Source: Pyrenopolyporus hunteri
Lineage: Eukaryota; Ascomycota; Sordariomycetes; Xylariales; Hypoxylaceae
Length of the DNA stretch: 64,000 nt
Direction of reading: 5' to 3'
Assembly (NCBI GenBank): GCA_902806595.1
Contig: CADCXC010000035.1
Coordinates: 186,001-250,000, forward strand
Below the pieces are notes generated by a model. It made no database searches, was not told the origin of the DNA, and worked only from the letters and a program-made list of their open reading frames with translations. The position numbers and the translations under genes were made by a program. Below, piece after piece: positions 1-10,787 of the stretch; the first letter of the stretch is position 1; each line of letters starts with the position of its first letter.

Positions 1-571
1 CTGCCTAAGAAACCTCCCCTCAACCAATTAATCGTAAACTCCGTCCCGTCTCTGTCACCCTCTCACTACCACTTCTTGCCCCTTCTTGCTACCCTCCATC
101 ACGACAGCTTGCTGCTCTCTCCTCTTTCTCTCTTTATCCAATTGTGTCTGGTTGCCCCGGTCTTCCAATCGTCAACTGCTCTGCGGAACATCCTTCTCTT
201 GCTGCCTGCCACCTCCCAAAACCGAACCTCCCCGCGAAGAATCACAGCGTAGACGTAGCATAGACCTGCAGATCAACCCTTGCACTTACGTACCCCTACC
301 AACAGCCAGGACCATATTATTATCCAATCCTAGCTCAAGCGTTCTTCAGCACCTTCACCCAGTTGCCGTATCTCAGTTACCTCACCTACTCCTACGTTCA
401 ACCGTTCCTTATCATCTTGCGCCGGATTCGAGTCCGTTACTAAGCTCGTCTCCCCTATTCGTCTCTAGCTACTACCCAACCTTTACCATAACACACTCTT
501 GAATACTCGCCTCTTTCCCTTTCCACGCGTGCCCTTCCTACGAACACTTGAACCCTACCTATACACCCATC
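1..571. promoter_or_regulatory. Pyrimidine-rich promoter/leader of the NIPSNAP gene
   Basis: No gene is supported here. The stretch is rich in C/T tracts on the + strand (repeated CTCTTTC, CCCTTCC), as is common in promoters and 5' leaders of filamentous ascomycetes. The open frame at 86-502 starts at a TTG, is Ser/Leu/Pro-rich because of the pyrimidine bias, and matches no family I know. Confidence 0.5.
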
Positions 572-1702
572 ATGTTGACCCGAGGTATCACACGAGCAGC
601 GGTGGCAGCTCCGCGCTCGCTCCGAGCGTTCGGCACCACCGCTGTTAATCAGCGCACGCCTACCCTAGCCGACATTACGCCCGAGGGCGTCGACTCGTTC
701 AACGCGAGGCAGAAGGAGTTCCGCGAGCAGTTGGTGAAGGCACAACGAGAGCGAGAAGCAAGTAGGTCAACTATGTATTCCTCTTCTAATAACCATCCGT
801 CTGCCGCCCGAGAATCGTCCCAGGGCCTGGGCTCACTAAGCACCCACACAGGACAGCGAGCGGAGGTGTCAAGCAAGGAACCCGATCGACCGGATAACCT
901 TTTGTCCAGGGTCATCTACGGAACGAAGGAGGGACGCGAGATGGACGCCCAGCTGGAAGCCAGCTTCTCCGCGGTCCTTGCTCGCGGCAAGTACGTCCAC
1001 TCGATCGTGTTCCACGAGGTAAAGCCCGATAAGGTGGATGAATATGTCGAATTGACTGGCAACTGGTATCCGCGTATGGCCTCGTTGGAGGAGAACAAGG
1101 TTCATCTCGTCGGAAGCTGGAGAACCGAGGTCGGCGATTGCGATACTTTTGGTAGGTTACATATAGTCCAAACCTCGACTTCTGGCATCGAGAAAGTATG
1201 CTGACAGAATCGCTCAGTACATATATGGGAGTATCAGCGCTACCAAGGATATCACCAGTCCCTCAATTCCATTTCCGGACACCCCGACTTCCCCGAGTTC
1301 GACAAGAAGCTTAAGACGCTCATCAAATCAAAGAACACATCAATCATGCAAGAGTTTTCGTTTTGGCCGACCACAGCACCCCGCCAATTGGGTGGCTTGT
1401 TCGAGCTCCGATCGTACACTCTCCATCCCGGTAACCTGCTCGAGTGGGAGACCCATTGGCGACGAGGCTTGAAGGCGCGAAGGGAAGTTATGGAAGGAGT
1501 AGGCGCCTGGTTCGTGCAGATCGGCGACCTTAACACCGTCCACCACCTGTGGCAATTTGCCAATCTGGAGGAACGAAAGGTCCGAAGAGAAGAGAGCTGG
1601 AAGCAGGAGGGTTGGGCCGAGACCGTCCACAAGACCGTCCCCCTGATCCAACATATGAAGTCGAGGATTCTTATCCCGATGCCATGGTCACCTGTAGCTT
1701 AA
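572..1702 (+). CDS. NIPSNAP family mitochondrial protein, 3 exons
   Basis: Exons 572-761, 852-1151 and 1218-1702 join in phase to give 324 residues. The start is the ATG at 572; the reading frame is open further upstream but has no ATG there. The first ~30 residues (MLTRGITRAAVAAPRSLRAF) are Arg/Ala-rich and free of acidic residues, a mitochondrial presequence. Two ferredoxin-like NIPSNAP halves follow: one with a VHSIVFHEVKPDKVDEYV stretch, and a C-terminal one with FELRSYTLHPGN and a final LIQHMKSRILIPMPWSP segment. The third exon begins with HIWEYQRYQGY, which the unspliced frame lacks. Family members are associated with mitochondrial membranes, and in animals with mitophagy and vesicle traffic; the exact role in fungi is unclear. 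Intron 1 (90 nt) is stop-free and divisible by three, so a longer isoform with a Ser-rich insert is possible. Confidence 0.9.
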
Positions 1703-2241
1703 AGTCTTGCTGCCTGGGAGATTTCTTTTTGGTGGACGTCAGGCTGTCTTTTTGGACCGAACCAAGCATTTTACGTGGAGAACTGGAGTTTGGAGGGAGG
1801 CACAGTTATTTCTTTTGTAGCCGGCCTGCTACGACGGTGCGAGGACATTTACGAAGCTTCTTGTACTTTTATTGCTGACGTCGGGGTATTCTTACGACGA
1901 GAGCTTAAAGGAGTCAAAAACTCCATCCGAAGGATTACGGCCAGAAGTTTTGCTGATACCAATACGAAGCAATTCGGGTTTTCTTTGGCGACGAGGTCAT
2001 TAACGTCTTTATCTAGCCATGGGTAACAATTGTAATATTTGCTCTGATTTTTGCATTTGGAAGCCCCTAAGGGTCCTTCTAGGCCCGCGTGGTATCCGCT
2101 TCTCCTTTACTCCATCACGGTCATGTTGAATCTCTAGATCCATATAGTTTGGCCATGTCGTCGCCAGTAAATACTTATCCACCTACAGCACCAAGTCGAA
2201 CCCCCTTACCACCTGGCGTCTCGGTACGTATCCTACCCAAC
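1703..2241. other. Convergent 3' intergenic region
   Basis: This lies between the 3' ends of the NIPSNAP gene (+) and the Rogdi gene (-). I see no gene. Frames open at 1549-2026 and 2089-2340 are out-of-frame tails of the flanking genes and match nothing known. Confidence 0.6.
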
Positions 2242-3577
2242 TCACTCCTCCATCTCCTCCCCCATCACAGCAGCCAAGTTCCGCCGCGTCAGGCTCAACG
2301 TGTTCCCCAACGCGCTCAGCTTCGCCGACAGCGAGAGTAGACTGGGATCCGCGCTCTCAACGCGCACTTTTTCACGCACGTACACCTCGACCTCCTTCCT
2401 GGTATCCTCACCACCGCCACTATAACCCCCGCTACCATCACCATCACCGTAATCGTCACCCTTATAACTACTGCTCCCCCCACCACCACCACCGTACTCC
2501 CCCCCTTCCATCCGCGGCTCTTCCTCGCACCGGTACGCGAACACCCGGTCCGCCTCGTCGTGCTCCAGCCGCCGCGTCGTGCCGATCGCCAGCGCGAGCT
2601 TCGTCCCGAAATTGACCGGCGCGTCGGCGGGTTCCAGGGCGCGTAGGTAGAGCACTAGGCAGGCGTCTTGGATGGTTACGTACAGCGAGAGGTTGCGGCT
2701 GAGGGGAGGGGCGAAGTGTCCGAGGGACACGGACTGCGTGGTCCAGGATGTGTCGGAGAGTGGCTGCTGCTGTTGGTGTTGGTGTTGCTGCTGGCGATGA
2801 TGTTGTTGGTGCTGGTGCTGGTGCCGCGAGAATTCCGCACCCGACGACGCCGTGCTAGCCGCCGTCGAAGGCCGCGAACCGGGGACGCCGGCGATATTCG
2901 GCGGGTGCTGCAGCGGGTGGGGCGGGCCCTTCACGAGCGCCGCCGCCTCCGCGATGTGCAGCGCCAGCAGCCGCAGCTGCGACGCCAGGTACGCCGCGGA
3001 CGGCGGCGCGTTCTGGCCCTGGTGCTCCTCGAGCGAGAGACATAGCCTCACGGCGCGCGCGAGCAGGGAGTCGAGGCGCGCGAGAGCCGGCACGCGCACG
3101 GGCCGCGAGGGGTCGAGAGAGAGGGTTTGCGGCGGGAGCGTGCGCAGACGCAGGTGTACGAGCCCGCGCACGAGGCGCGTGCCCACGCGCGTCGTGTGCC
3201 CTTTCACGGTCTCGTTGCGCGGCGTGGTGAGCACGAGGGTGCTCCCCGCTGCGTCGGAGGGCGAGAGCAGCGCGCAGCAGTCTTCGAGGCCGCGCTTGAG
3301 TTGCTCGAGGGTCCCGCGGAGGGAGGCGAGGAGCCAGGTTAGTTCGCGGGCCTGTGGGGGTGGGTTGTGTAAGCAGGAGCTGTTAAGATGTCGTTGCGGT
3401 GGTGGGAGGAGGATGAAGTCGTCTTGGACGAGGAGCATGGTCGCTGGCAACTAGACTAGCTCGGAAAATATGGAATTGGGGTCAGGGTGATACGGTGAGG
3501 GTGAAGCGAACCTGAGTGGCATCTTCTTGGATTTTAAGGTCCTCCGGCGAGATGGGAGGCCAGATCTCAACAGACAT
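2242..3577 (-). CDS. Rogdi/RAV2-like subunit of the RAVE V-ATPase assembly complex
   Basis: Exon 1 is 3577-3512 and exon 2 is 3351-2242, giving 391 residues. The obvious long frame starts at an internal Met (about 3450), but that part lies in a 160-nt intron (3511-3352). Joining the upstream ATG exon (MSVEIWPPISPEDLK...) to ARELTWLL gives the usual fungal Rogdi N-terminus. Family signatures are STLVLTTPRNETVKGH, RGLVHLRLRTLPPQTLSLDP and the C-terminal LSLTRRNLAAVMGEE. Rogdi/Rav2 helps reassemble the V1 and V0 sectors of the vacuolar proton pump. Low-complexity inserts are a His/Gln tract near residues 198-220 and a Gly/Ser/Asp tract near 325-350; both should be variable linkers. The gene is divergent from Pop7. 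Confidence 0.88.
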
Positions 3578-3986
3578 CGTCGGTGCTGGCTGGCGTAGGC
3601 AGCCGCATTTCAAGGGGCCATCAGATACTTGTCGTGAATATAGGCGTCACTTTTCAGCTGCGGCTACTGAGAACGAAGTATGGATGTATAAGTTGTAGCC
3701 TGCTTGTAAGTGTGAAGACGTGGATGTAAGTGGGGAGCTTCACCTGGTGATGCTGGGTCGGGCCTAGCAAGCTAGCAGCCCCCGATAACGATGTGGGTCC
3801 CTTATCTTATCCCTGTCTCTCTGGGGCCCCACGTCATTTTTATCTTTTGCAGCTTTCTTCTAATTTCGCTGTGTCCTTGACACGACACTACGCGAACGTG
3901 ACCACGGTATTCTGAGTTTTCTATAGGGATGGAGTGAACACAGACCTCGCTATTAATGCGATTTAAAACTCGTCCTCGTATTAGCT
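3578..3986. promoter_or_regulatory. Divergent promoter between Rogdi and Pop7
   Basis: About 410 bp separate the two start codons, which point away from each other, so both promoters must lie here. I see no clear TATA box. Confidence 0.5.
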
Positions 3987-4632
3987 ATGGCCGGCGAACA
4001 GCTATCCGGGGATAGCACTAAGCCGCCGAAGCTTCCAGCTATACCAAAAGGTTAGGCAGAACAATTCTCACAGGAGTTTCAGTTCCTCCTCTAAACAATA
4101 GAAACCATACCTGATACTAAACCTTTCCCCAGGAGCCACCGTCCGAAGACGCCCAATCCCCACGCGCACCCCCTCTACACGCGCGTCCCGGCGCATCTAC
4201 ATAACCGCCAAAACCCCCTTCCGGTCCGTGACATCGCGCGTGCGCAAGCAGCTCGACAAGAACCTGCGCGAAGCCTCCGCCTCGAACAAAGCGTTCACGA
4301 ACAGACTCGCCGGCAACAAGAACGCGTCGCTCGACGACCGGATCCGCGCCATCCAGCGACAATCCTCGTCTAGGAGCGAAGGGAGCGGTACCGGCATCGG
4401 AATCGAGGACGCGGGCGAGGTCGTGGTCCTGGGAACGGGGCGCGCGATTCAGAAGGTCGTCGAGGTAGCCCTGTTCTTCCAGAAGCAGCAGGATTGCATT
4501 GTGCAGATGAAGACGGGCAGCGTGGGCGCTGTGGACGACATCGTACAGGAAGGAGACGAGGAATGGGGCGGCGAGGGCGAGGAGAGGGTTCGCATGATGA
4601 GCTCTTTGGAGGCGTCTATTAGGTTGAGGTGA
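3987..4632 (+). CDS. POP7: RNase P/RNase MRP subunit Pop7 (Rpp20), Alba-like
   Basis: Exons 3987-4050 and 4133-4632 give 187 residues. The intron (82 nt) has a TACTAAAC branch site at about 4115 and a CCCCAG acceptor. The joined protein reads ...KLPAIPKGATVRRRPIPTR, the usual fungal Pop7 start. It continues with a basic RRIYITAKTPFRSVTSRVRK stretch and the Alba-fold core GTGRAIQKVVEVALFFQ (from about residue 122), then VQMKTGSVGAVDDIV. Pop7 pairs with Pop6 to bind the P3 arm of RNase P and RNase MRP RNA, acting in tRNA 5' processing and rRNA maturation. Length and motifs are normal for the family. Confidence 0.87.
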
Positions 4633-5959
4633 GGCGACGGGTCGACTGCCCGGAAGGATCGCGAACCGTCCCCCGGAGACCGGATTCTTGCACCCCCATC
4701 ATCACTATGGCTCCGTATCCCGAGTACACTGCTTCAATATCGATATCAGATTGGAAGTTTCACCTATCGAGCCACTTAAAAATAGGCACCAGATGGTGAA
4801 GACTCATATCCGGGATTATTGAACCAAGTCCAGTCTCGTGGATTTTCTCATACGAGAGGTTCCGCTGTTACGCCTCGATTCAAGAAGGAAAATCGGGGTT
4901 GGCCACGGTTTCTCGCGGGTAACCCACCAAGAATAATTACGGTCGACGTTTTGACCCTGCTGGCTATGATATCTTCATCCGACCCCTAGCATTCAGTCCT
5001 CCCACCGGGGTAGTAGGGGCCATGTCGGACGCCAGAACCGGCCCGTAACACTAATTATATTAATGGTTCACGGAGAATAACAGCCGAAAAGGAAGTTATA
5101 GAAGCAATAAGGGGTTAATACTATCCGCATAACCTTTCGTCCTGACTATACCCACGCGGAGGTTCCAATAATGGTAGACCACGAGTCCGATCCCCGTGCT
5201 AACGGTTATATTTAATTGATCTCATTATGTTGACGATGCTCGAGCTAGGGAGGTTTATTACGTCCGAGTATGAGATCGATTACACTCTCACAAGTACGTA
5301 TACCAGACTCGAGCGAAGGACTCCCGTCGTCTGTGCGCGCCCCGGACGATAACGCGAAGGGCCCGTTAGGTAGCCCTTGTCTATTCTCCTATATGGGAAG
5401 AAAAAAAAGCATAGAACTTTCCTGCAAAGTTGGCTTCCCGGGTGGATTAGGAGACGTTAGGACTCATACGAGGACCAAAATAAATACTATCTTACCATTC
5501 TAGAACCTGTCAAGCAGGGGTCATATTCCTCGACGTATTAGATATTGGGTAACAAGTGCTGCCGAGCCTTTTACGACAATTGAATTGACAGAAAACTTTC
5601 ATCGGAAATCGAACAATATCTTTATCTTAAGGAGAAATGAAGGCTAGAAGTTGAGGTAAAAATATTAATACACGGTCGGCGGTATCCAGATACGCACAGA
5701 TATAACGACCACCCCATTTGCTAACGCCAAATAGTGTCCCGCACATGGTTTCCCGATACGGTTCGGGTAGATCGAGACCACGGGCCTATAATCGGAGACA
5801 GTCCGTCCATTGAGGGGCTCCGCAGGAGTAGATGTCGTGATTTTACGGGAGACTAAAACGTCGATACTCTAGTACTAAACTTACCTACTCTCAGAGCCCG
5901 GCGGTCCCTTTTTCCCTTATTGAGATAGATTGGCCATTCGTAATCCAAACCGCACCGCA
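4633..5959. other. Intergenic region, no gene seen
   Basis: About 1.3 kb with frequent stops in all frames and no recognisable protein, tRNA or repeat. The frame at 5270-5503 (77 codons) matches no family I know. It presumably includes the Pop7 3' end and the amine-oxidase promoter. Confidence 0.5.
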
Positions 5960-7486
5960 ATGGCACCCGCCCCCTCCTACATCATCGTGGGGGCCGGCGT
6001 CTTCGGCACCTCGACGGCGCTCCACCTCATCACCAAATTCCCCAACGCATCAGTGACGCTTATCGACCGCGACTCCTACGACGCCCCCCGCAGGGTCGCC
6101 GCGTCCTGGGACTGGAACAAGGTCGTCCGCGCCGACTACCGCGACCCGCTGTACTGCCGGCTCGCGCTCGACGCCCAGGACGTCTGGCGCGCCGACCCCC
6201 TCTGGCGCCCCTTCTACCACGAGACCGGCATCTACTGGATCAGCCGCTCGGGCTTCGCGCGCGAAGCCATCGAAAATTACGCCCGACTAGGCAGAGCCAC
6301 GGACGGCATGCGCGCGCTGCCTGTCGAGGAGGCGAAGAAATTGTACGGCGGTATTTTCGCTGAGGCGGATTACACTGGGGTTGAAAACGTTCTAGTCAAT
6401 GAGACGAGCGGATGGGCGGACGCGAAAGGGGCGCTGCGGGCCGTGACGCAGAGGGCTGTTGAGTTGGGCGTTAGATTTGTTGCCGCTGAAGTTGCGGAGC
6501 TGCTGTTTGGTGAGGATGGCGCTTGTGTTGGCGTTATGACCGGGGATGGAAATAAGTATGAGGCGGCGCATACGATTCTGTCGACTGGCGCTTTTACGCC
6601 GAAGCTGCTGGATGGGGTAGCGCAGAGGACTGGACGAGATGAGTTCCTTGCCGGGGATAGGATCGTGGCGGCGGGTGTAACGACCGGGCTGGCGCAGCTT
6701 GATGATGATACGGCGCGCTTGTTTGCGCAGATGCCGGTCGGGATTCAAGAGAACCCCCCTGAAAGAGGTAAATGTTTTCCGGCCTTCCTCCTTTATTTTC
6801 GATTCCTAAGGGGCCCTGTCGTAGCGAGATGCTTCACGCCCGCATCTCAAAATACTGCCGCTGTCTTTGTTCCTATCCTCATTTTACGCTACTAATAGAG
6901 TGAGTCAGGCGCGAGCAATGGTAGTTTGCCCCTCACTGAGGACAATCAACTCAAATGGTGGGGTCAGCGCATATTCATGAATACGCAAACATTACCCTCT
7001 GGCCGTCAGCTCTTCGCTCCTCCAGCCTCTACAGATTACGCCCAATGGTCGGTTCCAAAGGCACTTGTGGAGGATATCGAGTTCGCCAACCGAGTAACAT
7101 TCGGGAAGCTGGGAGAGGCGTGGGAAATCTCGCAGCACCGGATATGCTGGTAAGTATCCGCCTATTATAGGTCATCTCGTATCCTAGTACCTACACGAGG
7201 TATATAGAAAAGGCATGTTTGCGAATTAACCTCAATTACCAGGGATGCTCTGACGCCCAGTGAGGATTTCATCATATCGCCGCATCCGGCCTCTAAAGGA
7301 CTCTATCTCGCAACATGCGGCTCGTTCCACGGGTGGAAGTTCTTCCCCATAATTGGCGAGTACGTTGTGCGTATGCTTGAGGGTGCGCTGGAGCCCGAGT
7401 TGCAGAGGCGATGGGCATGGGACCGCGAGCTCCCAGATGTGTCGAAGAATAAGGTCTGGCCGAGGAAGGAGTTGAAAGACTTATGA
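5960..7486 (+). CDS. FAD-dependent amine oxidase (fructosyl amino acid / saccharopine / sarcosine oxidase clade)
   Basis: Exons 5960-6767, 6909-7149 and 7243-7486 join in phase to 430 residues. The introns have clear signals: TACTAAT branch at about 6889 with CAG acceptor, then GTAAGT...ATTAAC...CAG. The dinucleotide-binding motif GAGVFG is at residues 11-16, followed by an acidic beta2 end (LIDRD, 34-38). The clade signature AASWDWNKVVRADY is at 47-60. The Cys of HRICWDALTP (Cys349) corresponds to the covalent-flavin Cys of this family. The C-terminus has CGSFHGWKFFPIIGEYV. These enzymes oxidise secondary amines or Amadori products, giving H2O2. The substrate cannot be read from sequence; the WDWN variant favours the saccharopine/pipecolate-like branch over classical amadoriases, but this is weak. 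No secretion signal is seen. Confidence 0.87.
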
Positions 7487-8154
7487 TATTCTTTTTTTTT
7501 TTTTTTTTTTTTTTTGGACACACCGTACCCCAGATTCATATATATATGATAGATATCCCACAACTAGTAAGGCCTATATGTGTTTACCTAAAGCTAGACC
7601 TCCTCTATAAGGGACATAATACCTACGCGTATCCTATATGCTTGATACACCATTGATATAGGGATTCTTACGATCTTAACGGTTGTTCCCGTATATTCCC
7701 ATAGTTACCCGCAAATAATCAATCTGAGGTATAGCTAACTGTGACCCCCCTATCCATGTGCTGATCTTCACCCTTGCTCGGATGGTGAATAGAGTCCCTG
7801 AACGGCAGGTCGATAGTGACATCGCCAAATATTTGCGAGACAATGCAGTTAGATAAGCTTATCCATTGAAAATAAATGATCGTCCCTATGATACCTATCT
7901 CCATGGCTTGTTGCGCACTTAGCGATCTACACTTTGCCATTCCGGCTAATACACTTTTCGTCTTGGCTGCCTTCACTCTCCTATCCTAATATACCATGAC
8001 ACAATTTCATGTAGCAAGCTGTTAACATTTGAGGATATACCATCCACAGAATAAATTCATTCGAGAAAATGTCGTGTTCGCTTATTCAACTTAATCCTGG
8101 CGAATATAGTCGCCCATCGAACTATTCGCCGGCACCACCACCGCAGACTCGGTC
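7487..8154. other. Intergenic region with a T24 tract
   Basis: No gene seen. A run of 24 T lies at 7492-7515, six bases after the amine-oxidase stop codon. The rest is AT-leaning spacer with the SET-gene promoter at its right end. Confidence 0.55.
7492..7515. repeat. Poly(T) homopolymer tract
   Basis: 24 uninterrupted T immediately downstream of the amine-oxidase stop codon. It is a simple repeat whose length is probably unstable and prone to sequencing error. Confidence 0.9.
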
Positions 8155-9600
8155 ATGAGGTACTACATACTACTTCTAGCCATACGGCTAGGACAGGCCA
8201 TGGCCAAGGAGCAGCCGAGCGAAGTACCAGATTGGCTCAAGAATTACAATTTTGATCCACCCAGAGAATGTGATTCTGATCCTGCCGGGCCCCTGAACCC
8301 GAGAGAGGCCGACCGAACATGTCCACTTCTCGTCGACGACGAGACCGCCTTTGAGAGGCGCTCGTGGCTCCCTTGGACGTACCCGCCAGCATGTATACGG
8401 CCCGAGAAACCAGACGACTCCAAACTATGCGTATTCACGTACGTCAAGCTCCGAGGAGAAGCAGGCATTAGTCTCGTCACCACCCCGGAGATCGCCGCCG
8501 CCGGCGTCGGTTTCCTGGAGGATCCGGACCCGAGGTGGGAAGACTGGGCGCGGGGGCATCCGATCGCCGTGCCCGAGCCGCCCCCGTACGAGGTAAGGGA
8601 TCTCAAGGACAAGGGCATGGGCGTCGTGGCGAACCGGACGATCCGCAGGGACGAGGTGGTCATGCTCAGATATCCCGTCATCGCCCGGATCATGGACCAC
8701 CGGCCCTGGAAGCACCAGGAGGTGATGAAGTTGCTGCATCGGGCTTCCTTGCAGTTGCCCCCGAAGGAGGCGATGCAGATGCTGCAGCTGGCTCGCTCGA
8801 AGGGTGGGTATATCGTCGAGGATATAATAAATACCAATGCGTTTGGGGTGCTGATAAGCGGCGCGGATCATTCGGGCTTGTACCTTGATGTATCGGTAAG
8901 TGAAAACGTGAGTGCAATATAGAGAGAATTACTGACCTGTTTGATGTACCTACAAAGAGGTTAAATCATGCTTGCAAGCCAAAGTAAGTTCATATACATC
9001 GTCTATCAAACGAGGGTGGATAGTGGTAGTTAACAGTATTACTAGCATGTTCAGTCGTTTCTCATCCACGACCTTGGGAATGGAAGTCGTAGCGTATAAG
9101 GATATTCAACCTGGAGAGGAGTTGACATTCAGCTGTGAGCCCCGCCTCCCATAAATATCCAACAGTAACATCTAACGGGTTAAACAAATACGCCCTTGAA
9201 CCTCCTTTCGGAGCAACGCCAGTCACTCATCCGAGAATGGGGCTTTAACTGTACATGCTCGCTATGTTCCTCTCCAGAAGAATCCGTGGTCTCAGACCGT
9301 CGCCGAGACCGGATACAGGAACTTCTGGCCGAGTTAGATCGTCCAGAGTTGCGGGATCACGCCGAGGTTGAGAAGAGAGTCGAGGAGATCCTAGAACTAT
9401 GCGAGAAGGAGTCTTTGGCGGCTCAGGTCGGGGACTTCTACACCATCGTCGCGGAGGTGTACTCTGATATGGGAGATGTGGAGTTCGCGAAAAAGTATGC
9501 GGAATTAGCGATAAGGGAACTGAAGCATTACGCCGGCCACGATCATGAACGCACAAAAGCGATGGTTGAGATGCTGGAGAAGTTGAATAGAAAGACCTAG
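8155..9600 (+). pseudogene. SET-domain protein with N-terminal signal peptide; last splice acceptor apparently lost
   Basis: Exons 8155-8895, 8958-8983 and 9055-9134 are clean. Frame then resumes at 9188-9600. With that last exon the product is 419 residues. Residues 1-17 are a hydrophobic signal-like segment. The SET core starts at about 145 (YEVRDLKDKGMGVVANRTI), carries RLNHACKPN at 248-256 (the NHxC motif) and GEELTFS ending at 282, then Tyr283 and a post-SET cluster FNCTCSLC at 302-309. To restore Tyr283 the acceptor must fall at 9186-9187, but the bases there are AA, not AG. A CTAAC branch site sits just upstream (9172-9176), and no AG nearby restores the frame. Without splicing the protein stops at 9154, just after the SET core. 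I call it a probable recent pseudogene; a non-canonical intron or a base error are alternatives. Members of this secreted-looking SET family have no known substrate. Confidence 0.7.
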
Positions 9601-10253
9601 ACGTAAGATATTCGGGTTTTGTTTGGAATATATACTCATTTATAATTATTTACGTAAGGACAATGACTGTTGTATGGTATAGGTCCCCATATGTAACATA
9701 TTTGCAGCCGAGATGCACCCCTATCTAGGTACTTCTGTGCCGAGACTATAAGTTGCAACGCGAGCCCTCTTCGTGTAAGAGCGTATTCCACGATAAGATA
9801 CCCTAGGATTAATCCTATCCCCAATTACCTACATGTTACGCAGATAAATTTCTTTCGAGACGAATTCAAGCCATCTGGTAGCATCGGTACCCAGGTAGGT
9901 ATGGGACTCTAAGGCCTGGAGGTAACCACCCCTAGATGTTGTAGGTACCAAATATTCACCTTATAATATGATGCAAGAAGCGCACAAAGTAAGCTTAAAT
10001 ACTTAATTACCTAGGCACCTAAGTATGAAATTATAGACGGTCTAGGCGAAGTTTACAAATGAACGGGAATTTGCTATGTACGCGGGTTTATATCGAAGTG
10101 TGTGTAAGTGAGTGTTATAAATATATCGAAGTCGCATCTTGCAATGCCTTTTACAATTTAAAAATCTCGGAAACATCCATATCAACCTAGATACTAGAAG
10201 CTCCAATAGACTCCGTCGGATTTATCAGGACATAAATTACCGTCTTTCCATCC
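9601..10253. other. Intergenic region
   Basis: No gene seen. It contains several copies of the short TAGGTA/TACCTA motif (about 9893, 9944, 10010) that recurs in intergenic DNA of this window. Confidence 0.55.
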
Positions 10254-10787
10254 TTATTCCACAAGTTTCCCCTCAACCACCGCGTCGGCTATGGGGCACG
10301 TCGTCGAGTCGCCAACTTGAGACGGCTCCACCAGACACGCCCCCGGGGACGTGTCTCTTTGCAGGCTAATCGTACCGGTCGCCTCGTACGCCGTCTCGTC
10401 TCCCTCGCAAGTCCAAGTGCTCTTGATGGTGAGCAGCAGCGTGTCCATGTCGAGCTGGACCGTGGTCTTCGTAGCGCTCGCGCCGAAGTTGAGACACTCG
10501 TGAGAGCTCGTGGGGTCGTAGTCGACGATCTTTCCCTCCGGGGTTAGGCGGTATTCCACGTCGCAGGCCGACAATACCCCCGTGGGAACGTGGCGGGCGA
10601 ATAGCTCGACTCGGCCGCTGTTGCCGCCGGGCCAGTCCGAAGAAGCCGCGTTCGAGATCTGCCAGTTGGGTGTCGATTTTGACAGGTCCGCGCAGGCCTC
10701 TTGTCGAGCGTTGATCGGGCTTGCCTGCGCTGCTTGCCCTGTAAGAGAGAGGCAGAGCGCCATACAACCAGCTCGTAGTTTGTGCAT
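10254..10787 (-). CDS. Small secreted cysteine-containing protein, function unknown
   Basis: A single-exon gene of 177 residues starting at the ATG at 10787. Residues 1-22 form a typical signal peptide (basic start, LCLSLTGQAAQA). The mature part has six Cys: QEACADL, SACDVEY, HECLNF, WTCEGD, GACLVE and TTCPIA, enough for three disulfides. The PNWQISNA start followed by beta-strand-like segments resembles a widespread class of fungal small secreted proteins, some of which are virulence effectors. I cannot assign it to a named family. It lies in the gene-poor accessory block. Effector status is inference. Confidence 0.7.
   Translation of the reverse strand: MHKLRAGCMALCLSLTGQAAQASPINARQEACADLSKSTPNWQISNAASSDWPGGNSGRVELFARHVPTGVLSACDVEYRLTPEGKIVDYDPTSSHECLNFGASATKTTVQLDMDTLLLTIKSTWTCEGDETAYEATGTISLQRDTSPGACLVEPSQVGDSTTCPIADAVVEGKLVE

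Noticed and set aside
86..502. 138-codon frame upstream of the NIPSNAP gene
   Set aside because: It starts at TTG and reflects the C/T-rich promoter; no family resemblance.
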